From: Dryocola sp031988645
GTDB taxonomy: Bacteria > Pseudomonadota > Gammaproteobacteria > Enterobacterales > Enterobacteriaceae
Reading direction: 5' to 3'
Length of the DNA: 64,000 nucleotides
NCBI RefSeq assembly: GCF_051307045.1
Contig: NZ_CP150452.1
Coordinates: 2,170,001-2,234,000 of the forward strand
Shown here: in pieces, positions 53,412 to 61,523 of the stretch
How positions within the stretch are numbered: position 1 is the stretch's first letter
Layout: every line of letters begins with the position of its first letter
Made by a program: the position numbers and the translations under genes
Notes under the pieces: model-generated
Told to the model about the DNA's origin: nothing
Seen by the model: only the letters and a program-made list of their open reading frames with translations
Databases searched by the model: none

Positions 53412-54581
53412 ATGCGCGCCTTTTCGCTTCCGTTGCCTGCGGTGCTTGCGGGTTTTGTCGCCGTTCTGGTGGGTTACGCCAGCTCGGCGGCGATTATCTG
53501 GCAGGCTGCCGAGGCCGCCGGCGCGAGCGCGCCGCAGATCGCCGGCTGGCTGACCATGCTCGGCATCGGCATGGGCGTCAGCACGCTTGCGCTGACGCTG
53601 TGGTATCGCGCGCCCGTGCTGACCGCCTGGTCCACACCCGGCGCGGCGCTGCTCGCCACCAGCTTACCCGGCAGTACGTTAAACGAAGCCGTTGGCATCT
53701 TTATTTTCGCCTCGGCGCTCATTTTAATTTGCGGCGCAACCGGCCTGTTCGCGCGCCTGATGCGCCTTATTCCGCATACCCTGTCGGCCGCGATGCTGGC
53801 GGGGATCCTTCTGCGCTTTGGCCTGGACGCCTTTACTTCGTTACAGGGTCACTTTTTACTGTGCGGGACGATGCTTGCAGGCTGGCTGCTGGCAAAGATT
53901 TATGCCCCGCGCTACGCGGTGGTCGCGGCGCTGGCCGCGGGCCTGGTTATTTGCCTGGCGACGGGAGAATTTAAAAGCGAAGGCGTGCCGATGGCCGGCG
54001 TGGCGTTACCGGAGTTCACCGCGCCGCATTTCGCCTTCAGCAGCCTGTTGGGCATCGGGCTGCCGTTTTTCCTTGTCACCATGGCGTCGCAAAACGCGCC
54101 CGGCGTGGCGACCCTGAAAGCCTCCGGCTATAACCTTCCCGTTTCGCCCCTGATGGTGGTTACCGCGGCCATCGCCCTGCTGCTTGCGCCTTTTGGGGTA
54201 TTTTCCATCTGCATTGCGGCGATAACCGCTGCGATATGCCAGGGGAGCGAAGCGCATCCGGATCCGGCTAAACGCTGGCTGTCTGCCGCCGCGGCCGGTT
54301 TTTTTTATCTGCTGGCGGGGATCTTCGGCGGGTCGATTTCAGCGTGGTTAACCGCCCTGCCGCCGGCCTTTATCCATACCCTTGCCGGGCTTGCGCTGCT
54401 GGGCGCCATTGCGGGCAGCCTGCATCAGGCGCTAAACCATGCGCAGGAGCGCGACGCGGCTATTGTGACTTTTCTGGTTACCGCCTCGGGGCTTACGCTT
54501 GCGGGAATAGGTTCGGCTTTCTGGGGGCTGGTGGCCGGCGGGCTCTGCTACGCCGCCTTCTCACTGGCTCGCCGCGCGTAG
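53412..54581 (+). CDS. ydcO: BenE/YdcO family benzoate-type membrane transporter
   Basis: 389 residues from ATG 53412, with ribosome site AAAGGGG. An upstream in-frame ATG lies ahead of the operators and is rejected. It has about 12 hydrophobic segments and the BenE pattern (ITSNxxx-type first half replaced by LVGYASSAAIIWQAAEAAGA; FSSLLGIGLPFFLVTMASQN). Acinetobacter BenE imports benzoate with protons, but the substrate of YdcO is unproven. It overlaps the AraC-type gene convergently by 21 bp. Confidence 0.88.
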   Translation: MRAFSLPLPAVLAGFVAVLVGYASSAAIIWQAAEAAGASAPQIAGWLTMLGIGMGVSTLALTLWYRAPVLTAWSTPGAALLATSLPGSTLNEAVGIFIFASALILICGATGLFARLMRLIPHTLSAAMLAGILLRFGLDAFTSLQGHFLLCGTMLAGWLLAKIYAPRYAVVAALAAGLVICLATGEFKSEGVPMAGVALPEFTAPHFAFSSLLGIGLPFFLVTMASQNAPGVATLKASGYNLPVSPLMVVTAAIALLLAPFGVFSICIAAITAAICQGSEAHPDPAKRWLSAAAAGFFYLLAGIFGGSISAWLTALPPAFIHTLAGLALLGAIAGSLHQALNHAQERDAAIVTFLVTASGLTLAGIGSAFWGLVAGGLCYAAFSLARRA

Positions 54582-55439
54582 CTGCGAAGGCGTTATGCCG
54601 ATGGCCGCCTTAAAGCGGTTGCTGAAATGGCTGGCGGAGCTGAATCCGCAGGACAGCGCGATCTCCGTCAGCGCAAGCGTGCTGTGGCGCACCAGCGCTT
54701 CGGCCCGCGCCATACGCCGCTGCATAACGTACTGATGCGGAGCCAGCCGGGTCGACTGCTTAAACATGCGGGCGAAATGGAATTCGCTTAACCCCGCCTC
54801 GAGCGCCAGATCCGCAAGCGTCAAGGGTTCGCTTAGATGCTGCTCTATCCAGGCCTGAATATTGCGCAACACCACCGGAGCCAGCCCGCCGCGCACCGCA
54901 GGCAGGCGCCACTGCACGCTGCTGTAGTTCTGCACCAGATGGGTCAGCAGCAGCGTCGAGGCGGTGCTTAACGTCAGATGACTGGCGCTTTGCTGCCAGC
55001 TGCTGCTCAATAAAAAGTGGCGATAAAGCTGCGTGATGCGCGGGTCCTCGGCGAAAATCTTTTCGTTGACCTGCAGGCTTGCCGGGCTGCGATCCCAGAC
55101 CTGCTCCGCGATATGGCGCAGATGCGCGTCCGTGCAGTACAGGTGCACAAACGAGAAATCGTTACGGATATCCCAGGTGGTTTCGCTCTCCTGCGGCATC
55201 AGGCAGAACCTGTCCGGGCCGCCGCCGTTTTTCCAGCCGCTCGGCGTTTTCTGGTAGGTTTCGTACCCGTTATTGATATACAGGCTAAGCGTATGGTGAT
55301 CGCTAAGCTGGGTGACGCGATCGTGATGATTTGACCAGGCCGCCAGCTGAATACCCGAGCCGAGCCGCACGCTGTCGTTCAGACGGGCGTTGTGCTTACG
55401 CAGATTTTCAAAGGCAAGATACTGGGTCATAGGTCGCAT
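54561..55439 (-). CDS. AraC-family transcription regulator
   Basis: 292 residues. An N-terminal cupin-like sensing domain (SDHHTLSLYINNGYETYQKT) precedes the double helix-turn-helix (LTLADLALEAGLSEFHFARM; LTEIALSCGFSSASHFSNRF). The second ends in a standard FKAAIGITPSQLR. An ATG nine bases in is an alternative start. It is divergent from the exporter-type gene at 55612 with 172 bp between them, so it probably controls that gene. Confidence 0.85.
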   Translation of the reverse strand: MRPMTQYLAFENLRKHNARLNDSVRLGSGIQLAAWSNHHDRVTQLSDHHTLSLYINNGYETYQKTPSGWKNGGGPDRFCLMPQESETTWDIRNDFSFVHLYCTDAHLRHIAEQVWDRSPASLQVNEKIFAEDPRITQLYRHFLLSSSWQQSASHLTLSTASTLLLTHLVQNYSSVQWRLPAVRGGLAPVVLRNIQAWIEQHLSEPLTLADLALEAGLSEFHFARMFKQSTRLAPHQYVMQRRMARAEALVRHSTLALTEIALSCGFSSASHFSNRFKAAIGITPSQLRAASQ

Positions 55440-55611
55440 ATCGCTTAAGGGGCCGGAAAGCTAGTGTAAGTAGAGGCGCTGCGGGTTACCAGCCATTAAC
55501 CTGACGGAAACAAAAAAATGCGCAAGATTATGCAAGTCGCGCAGGGCTGTGAAAGCCGGGGCTTATAGTTACCAGCAAACTGAAGCCTCTGTTTGACGGT
55601 AGGATAACTTT

Positions 55612-56517
55612 ATGAACGCGGTACTTTATATTCTGGTGGTGGTGATTTGGGGAACGACCTGGCTTGCTATTTATATGCAGCAGGGCGTGGTGTCGGCGCC
55701 GGTTTCGATTTTCTGGCGCTTTGCCGTAGCGGCAGTGGTGATGCTGGTAGCGCTGCTCGCGCTGGGGCGTTTGCGTCGTATCAGCCTGCGCGATCATCTG
55801 TTTTGCCTGCTTCAGGGCGCCTGCGTGTTCGGCTTTAACTTCCTGTGCTTTTACCATGCCGCGGCGTACATCAGCTCGGGGCTGGAGTCGGTTATCTTCT
55901 CGATGGCGGTGCTGTTTAACGCCTTCAACGGCATGCTGTTTTTCCGCCAGCGTCCGCATGCGAACCTGCTGCCTGCGGCGGCGCTCGGCATTGCCGGCGT
56001 TATCGCGCTGTTCTGGCGCGACCTGGCGGCAACGCAGCTGGCGCCGGAACTTCTGCTGGGCATCGGGCTTAGCGCGCTGGGAACCTTCGGCTTCTCGCTG
56101 GGCAATATGATCAGCGCGCGGCACCAGCGCCGCGGGCTCGAAACCCTGTCGACCAATACCTGGGCCATGTGTTACGGCGCGGCGATTATGGGCGCCATTG
56201 CGCTGATCCGCGGCGACTCTTTTATGCCTGAATTTACCGTCCGCTATCTCGGCTCGCTTTTCTATCTGGCGATATTCGGATCGGTCATCGCATTCGGCGC
56301 TTATTTCACGCTGGTGGGACGCATCGGCGCAGGCAAGGCGGCATACAGCACGTTACTTTTCCCGCTGGTGGCGCTGAGTCTGTCAACGATTTACGAAGGC
56401 TACGTCTGGCACGCTAACGCGGTCACCGGCCTTGCGATGATTCTGGTCGGCAACCTGGTGATGTTCTCAAAGCCCGGAACCTTCAGATTCATAAAGTGGC
56501 GCAGACGCGCAGCCTGA
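55612..56517 (+). CDS. EamA-family (DMT) inner-membrane transporter
   Basis: 301 residues with ten hydrophobic helices in two EamA halves. The first half begins VLYILVVVIWGTTWLAIYMQ; the second contains GSLFYLAIFGSVIAFGAYFT. Family members such as RhtA and EamA mostly export amino acids or metabolites. Substrate unknown. The divergent AraC regulator suggests induction by a ligand. Confidence 0.85.
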   Translation: MNAVLYILVVVIWGTTWLAIYMQQGVVSAPVSIFWRFAVAAVVMLVALLALGRLRRISLRDHLFCLLQGACVFGFNFLCFYHAAAYISSGLESVIFSMAVLFNAFNGMLFFRQRPHANLLPAAALGIAGVIALFWRDLAATQLAPELLLGIGLSALGTFGFSLGNMISARHQRRGLETLSTNTWAMCYGAAIMGAIALIRGDSFMPEFTVRYLGSLFYLAIFGSVIAFGAYFTLVGRIGAGKAAYSTLLFPLVALSLSTIYEGYVWHANAVTGLAMILVGNLVMFSKPGTFRFIKWRRRAA

Positions 56518-56524
56518 AGATAAA

Positions 56525-56546
56525 AAGGGAGCCTGACGGCTCCCTT
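56525..56546. terminator. Bidirectional terminator
   Basis: Arms AAGGGAGCC (56525-56533) and GGCTCCCTT (56538-56546) around TGAC, between the converging exporter and lipoprotein genes. T-run on the minus strand. Confidence 0.88.
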
Positions 56547-56559
56547 AACAGATAAAGAA

Positions 56560-57222
56560 TCAGTTGATATCAAACATGGTGGCGTCCGTCGCCATGTCAT
56601 CTATCACCTGTTTTAGCGTTTCGACGGCGATCGGCGTATTTTCGTTACTTACCGTTTTGCCTTCGCCTTTACGCACGACCTTCATGACGGGTTTATTGGT
56701 CGCCACGTCAATCAGCTCCCCTTCAAAATACAGGCTGGTGTCCATGGTACGGTGCCCCGTAGCCATCTGCGTTCCCGCCACAACCAGCGCTACCGGAACC
56801 ACCTCATAGAATTGCAGCCCTTCTTTACTGCTGTCCACGCCGGTAATCGCGCCGCGGAAAATCAGGCTGCGCGGGCCAGGCGTAGCCACCAGCGGTTTAC
56901 GCTGCGCCGCCGCCGCTTTCAGTTTGCTATTGGTGTAAACGAGGATCTGATCCAGCGTTTGCGCGCCAAGCTGGGTAGTCGGTTTGGGGATGGGGTAATA
57001 GGTTACGGGGTTATAGACCAGGCTATCGTAGTTAGCGCTTTTAAAATCGGGATCGACCCAGCGTAAAACAGGTTTACCGGTCGCGGATTTTGTTTCCTGC
57101 AGGCCGGAGTAATCCTTTAAAAAACCAGAGTATTTTTCCGGAGCCGTCACGGATGAAGAGCAGCCCGCAAGCGCAAGCAGGCCGGTCAGGCACGCTGCCT
57201 TAAAAAGAGTGGAGGTACGCAT
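56560..57222 (-). CDS. DUF3313-type lipoprotein
   Basis: 220 residues from ATG 57222. The N-terminus is a lipoprotein signal with lipobox LALAGC, the acylated Cys being followed by SSS, so outer-membrane sorting is expected. The body (LRWVDPDFKSANYDSLVYNP; SLYFEGELIDVATNKPVMKV) is that of DUF3313 proteins of unknown function. The same frame stays open to 57459, where another ribosome site and ATG occur. I prefer 57222 because only that start puts the signal peptide at the N-terminus. Confidence 0.8.
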   Translation of the reverse strand: MRTSTLFKAACLTGLLALAGCSSSVTAPEKYSGFLKDYSGLQETKSATGKPVLRWVDPDFKSANYDSLVYNPVTYYPIPKPTTQLGAQTLDQILVYTNSKLKAAAAQRKPLVATPGPRSLIFRGAITGVDSSKEGLQFYEVVPVALVVAGTQMATGHRTMDTSLYFEGELIDVATNKPVMKVVRKGEGKTVSNENTPIAVETLKQVIDDMATDATMFDIN

Positions 57223-57812
57223 TTTAAATCCCTGTGATTTGCATAGGAGCCTTTCAGTTATAGCAAACCAACCCTGGCTAAACCATGTGGCGATATCAAA
57301 TAGTGTTCGGTTGAGATTTTTAACGGGCCCGCGACCGCACGCCGAGCTAATCAACTGCGCTAAGAAGCAGCGATCCGGCATGTGGGGCAATAATAAACTG
57401 CTGCCCAAAACCACCCCAACGCTTTTGGCGATTTTGCTGATACGAAAGTTGCTGTCCATAAAAAGCTCCCTTTATCGTATGGATTGACATGACAATTACT
57501 TAACATCTCCATTAACTTATTATCATTTCAGGCTTAATACCCTGTCCCGCCTGAAGATGTTTTAACAATAACAAACAGATAAACTTTAGCGCCTTAGGAT
57601 CTTTGGCCGATACCTGAGATTTATCTTAGTAAATTGTTGTAAGTAATTATTTTTGTTGTGAACGAAATAAAATGATTTAAATACCGCGACCGCACAATTT
57701 GCCTCTCTTTATCCAGGAGTTTTCTTATAATCCCGTCCCATATTCTGAGTTGCCTGAATCCGGCCTTCAGGTTATTTATATTTAGAGAGAATTGTTTACA
57801 AGGTAAGGGAAT
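57223..57812. other. 590-bp region between the lipoprotein and LuxR-type genes
   Basis: The left 240 bp form an open continuation of the lipoprotein frame, starting MDSNFRISKIAKSVGVVLGS at 57459 behind AAAGGGAG, with no family I know. It may be a broken leader or chance. The right 350 bp are AT-rich and hold the promoter for the gene at 57813, which has an AAGGTAAGGG ribosome site. Confidence 0.4.
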
Positions 57813-58418
57813 ATGGTCGTCGTCCTGTCCTCCTGCGAGTATTTCAGAATGGGATTCTGTATGCTCGCTGAAGATATAGTTAAAGAGCATCATACGTTTT
57901 CAGAGGTTGTTTTCGTCAAAGAAGCCCGCGGCATTGACAAGAAAATAGTAGAGAAATCAAAAGCCATAGTCGTCGATTATTGTCAGCCCGACATTCAGAC
58001 GCTGATTAATCTGATGGAGATTAAATTAAAAAACCCCGGCAGCTATTTTATTTTTATTACAAAAGATAGCTGTTTTGATAACACCATAGACAACATTCTC
58101 ATCAATACGGTTTCCGATTTCACCATCGACTGTATTTATGCGCTAAAAAAATTAAAGAGCTGCCTGATTTATCTTCATTCGGGAAAGCAAGCGGTCACCA
58201 TTACTAAAAACATGCGCTGGTACAGCACCGAAAAAGAGAAAAAACTGACCCGCCAGGAGTCAATGGTTTTGCCTTTCATCATTTCCGGTAAAAAGAATAA
58301 AGAGATCTCCAGGTATCTGGACCTCAGCGGAAAAACGATCAGCCATTACCGACGGAATATTTATTTAAAATTCGACGTGACGACCCTTGCCGGTCTTTAT
58401 CACGTATTTGAACGTTAA
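57813..58418 (+). CDS. Orphan LuxR-type regulator with degenerate receiver
   Basis: 201 residues. The C-terminal LuxR helix-turn-helix is clear (LTRQESMVLPFIISGKKNKE followed by ISRYLDLSGKTISHYRRNIY). The N-terminal 120 residues have receiver-like layout but lack the acidic pair at the start (MVVVLSSCEYF), though one Asp remains in AIVVDYCQPD. This resembles RcsB partners such as BglJ or MatA and related fimbrial or colonisation regulators, which work without phosphorylation. It is AT-rich against its neighbours, suggesting acquisition. Target unknown. Confidence 0.78.
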   Translation: MVVVLSSCEYFRMGFCMLAEDIVKEHHTFSEVVFVKEARGIDKKIVEKSKAIVVDYCQPDIQTLINLMEIKLKNPGSYFIFITKDSCFDNTIDNILINTVSDFTIDCIYALKKLKSCLIYLHSGKQAVTITKNMRWYSTEKEKKLTRQESMVLPFIISGKKNKEISRYLDLSGKTISHYRRNIYLKFDVTTLAGLYHVFER

Positions 58419-58446
58419 CCGATCGCTATTTATCGCCCGGCGCTTA

Positions 58447-59538
58447 TCACTTAGCCAGGCTTTCACAGATTAAATCAATCATCAGCAGATAGCCGTAGCG
58501 GGCATCCATGACCGGCAGCAATATATCCTGCTGCTGAACGAGCGCGCCCGCCTGCTGGCCGATAATAACGATATCCGCTCCTTTGCGCCGCGCCTGATGC
58601 ACCGCGGCCAATAAGGCGTTTTCCGCTGCGTGGGCGCAAAAAATCACCAGCGCCTGCCCTGTTCCCAGCATTGATGCGGTAATAGCCATCAGCGCGGCGT
58701 CCTGACAAAGGTTGGCAGGATATCCCAGCGTGAGCAGGCGGTACTGCAATTCGCCGGCAAAAGGCGTATCTGCCGCGCCGGCGCTGAAAATATGCGTTGC
58801 CGCGGCCCGTTTCAGCACCTGCGCGGCCCGCGCAAGCGCCGCCGGGGAAAGCTCGCTCAGCTGTGAATTCAGCGCGCTCTGCACGCCGTTAAGCTTTTCC
58901 CGCCAGGGTTCCGGCAGCGTTCCTTGCGAAGCGGGCTGGCTGGACTGCGCAAGCTTCATGCGCAAATCGCGGATATCGTCGCAGCCCGCCGCTCGCGCAA
59001 AGCGGGTAATAGTCGCCGGGCTTACGCCCGCAGCGGTCGCCAGCTGATCGATAGTTGCCGAAGCGGCAAACCCCACGTCGTCAAGAATGGTTTGCGCCAC
59101 CCGGGACTCCTGCTGGCTGAACTCATTCAGGCGCGCGCGTATCTGGCTGAGAATATCGCCGCTGCTCTCTTTGCCGGTGGAGTGGGAAAACCTTTCCACG
59201 ATATCGCGGCCGATTCCCGCATGGGTCGCCAGCTTTTGCAGTTCACCCGGCTCAACCCAGGTGGCATCGCCCAGAATTCCCGTCGCGCCAGGCCAGGCCT
59301 GAGGACTGCTCTCCTGCTGCTGGTAACGGACTTTGCCCAGAAAATCATTGATGTCGTCGCAGCCGATGCTGCGGGCGAAGCGCTGCAGCGTGGCGGGACT
59401 GACTCCCGCCCTGATCGCAAGTTCTTCCATGGTCGACTCGGGGATCTGCGCGAAATTCTCAAGGAAAAAGCGCGCCAGCCGGGATTCCTGCGCGGGCAGG
59501 CCGGACATGCCCTGTACCAGTTGATAAACGATATCCAT
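58447..59538 (-). CDS. RpiR-family repressor with duplicated HTH and a SIS domain
   Basis: 363 residues; usual RpiR proteins have about 280. Two HTH_6 domains are present: residues about 17-70 (MEELAIRAGVSPATLQRFAR, SIGCDDINDF) and about 137-195 (IDQLATAAGVSPATITRFAR, AAGCDDIRDL). Between them lies a third, weaker stretch (LQKLATHAGIGRDIVERFSH). The C-terminal SIS domain (about 230-360) should bind a phosphosugar. It is divergent from the beta-glucoside PTS operon with three palindromes between them, so it is the likely local regulator. A duplication of the HTH module is the probable origin. Confidence 0.85.
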   Translation of the reverse strand: MDIVYQLVQGMSGLPAQESRLARFFLENFAQIPESTMEELAIRAGVSPATLQRFARSIGCDDINDFLGKVRYQQQESSPQAWPGATGILGDATWVEPGELQKLATHAGIGRDIVERFSHSTGKESSGDILSQIRARLNEFSQQESRVAQTILDDVGFAASATIDQLATAAGVSPATITRFARAAGCDDIRDLRMKLAQSSQPASQGTLPEPWREKLNGVQSALNSQLSELSPAALARAAQVLKRAAATHIFSAGAADTPFAGELQYRLLTLGYPANLCQDAALMAITASMLGTGQALVIFCAHAAENALLAAVHQARRKGADIVIIGQQAGALVQQQDILLPVMDARYGYLLMIDLICESLAK

Positions 59539-59593
59539 AACGGGTTGCTCCCTTTAGTCAGCGGCGACGGCTCGTGTCATCATCATAGATTAT

Positions 59594-59793
59594 TGAAATT
59601 ATTTTTCAATCAGCCGCCGCTCAGGGCTGCTGTTCTGCAGCGTTGCTACCCCGCCAAAATTCTATTTTCCCGCTGAGATCACATTTTCTGACGCCTGTCA
59701 TCCGCTTTTGTGATAATCCAACGGCGATCACACTCATGAAAATAATTTTCATACATGCTGCGCAACAAGGCTAATGTATGAAATATGTTTTCA
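59594..59793. promoter_or_regulatory. Three copies of a TGAAA-N5-TTTCA palindrome
   Basis: TGAAATTATTTTTCA (59594-59608), TGAAAATAATTTTCA (59737-59751, embedded in a perfect 17-base palindrome 59736-59752) and TGAAATATGTTTTCA (59779-59793) share 11 of 15 positions. They lie between the RpiR gene and the PTS operon, one near each start and one in the middle, as expected for repressor operators allowing DNA looping. Confidence 0.7.
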
Positions 59794-59812
59794 AAGAGAA
59801 AAGGAGCTGTTA

Positions 59813-60118
59813 ATGAAAAAAATCATGTTGTGCTGCGCCGCCGGGATGTCCACCAGCATGCTGGTGCAGAAGATGCGGGCGGAAGCGGCGAAGCGTTCGC
59901 TGGCGGTGGAAATTGACGCTTACCCGGTCGCCGAAATTGAAAGCCAGCTGCGCCACGCCGACGTGGTATTGCTGGGGCCGCAGGTGCAGTTTGAGCTCCA
60001 GCGCCTGCGCGATCTGTCCGCGCCGCTTGGCAAGCCGGTAGCGGTTATCGACATGATGGATTACGGCACCATGCGCGGCGATCGCGTGCTGGATAAAGCC
60101 ATCGCCCTGATGGCCTGA
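59813..60118 (+). CDS. PTS IIB component, lactose/cellobiose family
   Basis: 101 residues. The start at 59813 follows AAGGAGCTG. MKKIMLCCAAGMSTSMLVQK gives the phospho-cysteine C8 with the standard Cys-Ala-Ala-Gly-Met-Ser-Thr loop, and VVLLGPQVQFEL is the second conserved loop. It passes phosphate from IIA to the incoming sugar at the IIC. No IIA gene is in the operon, so it must borrow a ChbA-type IIA. First gene of the operon. Confidence 0.9.
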   Translation: MKKIMLCCAAGMSTSMLVQKMRAEAAKRSLAVEIDAYPVAEIESQLRHADVVLLGPQVQFELQRLRDLSAPLGKPVAVIDMMDYGTMRGDRVLDKAIALMA

Positions 60119-60135
60119 GGCAAACGGAGAGCATA

Positions 60136-61437
60136 ATGAAAATTACCGTCGTCGGCGGGGGAAGCAGCTATACCCCGGAACTGATAGAAGGCCTGATCGA
60201 ACGCCACGCAACGCTGCCCTTAACGGAGCTGGCGCTGGTGGACGTGGAGGCGGGACGCCAGAAAGTCGAGGTTATCGCCCGCCTCGCGCGGCGCATGCTG
60301 GACCGCAACGGGCTGGAGGCGGTGAAAGTCTCCGTGCATTTTGACGCGGACGAGGCGATTGCCGGCTCCAGCTTCGTGCTGACGCAGCTGCGCGTCGGCC
60401 AGCTTCCCGCTCGCGCCGCAGATGAACGCCTGGGCCTGAGCCACCGGCTGCTGGGTCAGGAAACCACCGGCGTCGGCGGCTTTGCTAAAGCCCTGCGCAC
60501 CATTCCGGTAATGCTGGATATTGCACGACGCGTGGAGCGCCTGGCGCCCGAGGCCTGGATCATTAACTTTACCAATCCGGCCGGGATCGTCACGGAAGCG
60601 GTGTCCCGCTACAGCCGGGCGAAAATCATCGGCCTGTGTAACGTGCCGGTCACCATGCACCACACCATCGCCGATATGCTGAAGCTTCCGCACTCATCCG
60701 TTTCGCTGCGCTTCGCGGGCCTTAACCATATGGTCTGGGTGCACAAAGTGCTGGCCGATGGACGCGACGCTACCGATGAGGTTCTGGAAATGCTCTGCGA
60801 CGGCGAGCAGCTTTCGATGAACAATATTAAGGCCATACCCTGGCCTGCGGATCTGCTGCGTGCGCTGCGCGCCATTCCCTGCCCTTATCACCGCTATTTC
60901 TGGCAAACCCGCACCATGCTGGAAGACGAACTGGCTGACGCCGACAGTAAGGGAACCCGCGCAGAGCAGGTTATGCAGGTGGAAGAGGCCTTATTCAAAC
61001 TTTACGCCGACCCGGCGCTGGATAAAAAACCGCAGGAACTCAGCCAGCGCGGCGGCTCGTTCTATTCGGAGGTGGCGGTTGAGCTCATTAACGCGCTGCA
61101 TAACAACCTCGGCGTTGAAATGGTGGTGAATACCGCCAACAATGGTGCTATTCAGGGCCTGCCGGACGACGCGGTTATCGAAACGAACTGCCTGATTGAC
61201 GCGCTGGGCGCGCATCCGCTGGCCTTTGGTAAGCTGCCGCCGCTGATGAACGGCCTGACGCAGCAGGTGAAAGATTTCGAACGCCTGACCATTGAAGCGG
61301 CCGTGCACGGCGATAAGGGCAAAGCCCTGCTGGCGCTGGTGGCCAATCCGCTGGTGGCGGATGTGAACCTGGCGTCGGCGCTGGTCGAAGAGGTGCTCAG
61401 CATCAATAAAGCGTGGCTGCCGCAGTTTAGCGGCTAA
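60136..61437 (+). CDS. 6-phospho-beta-glucosidase, GH4 family
   Basis: 433 residues. It cleaves phosphorylated beta-glucosides with NAD+ and a divalent metal. The NAD-binding start is ITVVGGGSSYTPEL. Metal and active-site residues are N147 (INFTNP), C168 (GLCNVP) and H198 (GLNHMVW). Closest known relatives are LicH/CelF-type enzymes. It hydrolyses the 6-phospho sugar produced by the PTS genes on both sides, with 17 bp to IIB. It sits in the normal middle place of the operon. Confidence 0.92.
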   Translation: MKITVVGGGSSYTPELIEGLIERHATLPLTELALVDVEAGRQKVEVIARLARRMLDRNGLEAVKVSVHFDADEAIAGSSFVLTQLRVGQLPARAADERLGLSHRLLGQETTGVGGFAKALRTIPVMLDIARRVERLAPEAWIINFTNPAGIVTEAVSRYSRAKIIGLCNVPVTMHHTIADMLKLPHSSVSLRFAGLNHMVWVHKVLADGRDATDEVLEMLCDGEQLSMNNIKAIPWPADLLRALRAIPCPYHRYFWQTRTMLEDELADADSKGTRAEQVMQVEEALFKLYADPALDKKPQELSQRGGSFYSEVAVELINALHNNLGVEMVVNTANNGAIQGLPDDAVIETNCLIDALGAHPLAFGKLPPLMNGLTQQVKDFERLTIEAAVHGDKGKALLALVANPLVADVNLASALVEEVLSINKAWLPQFSG

Positions 61438-61523
61438 CCACGCTCCTGGCGCGCTGCCCGTCTACGGGCGGAAATAACAAAAAACGATAATACCCGGTCG
61501 GCAGGCTCTGCCCCGGGCAGGGG

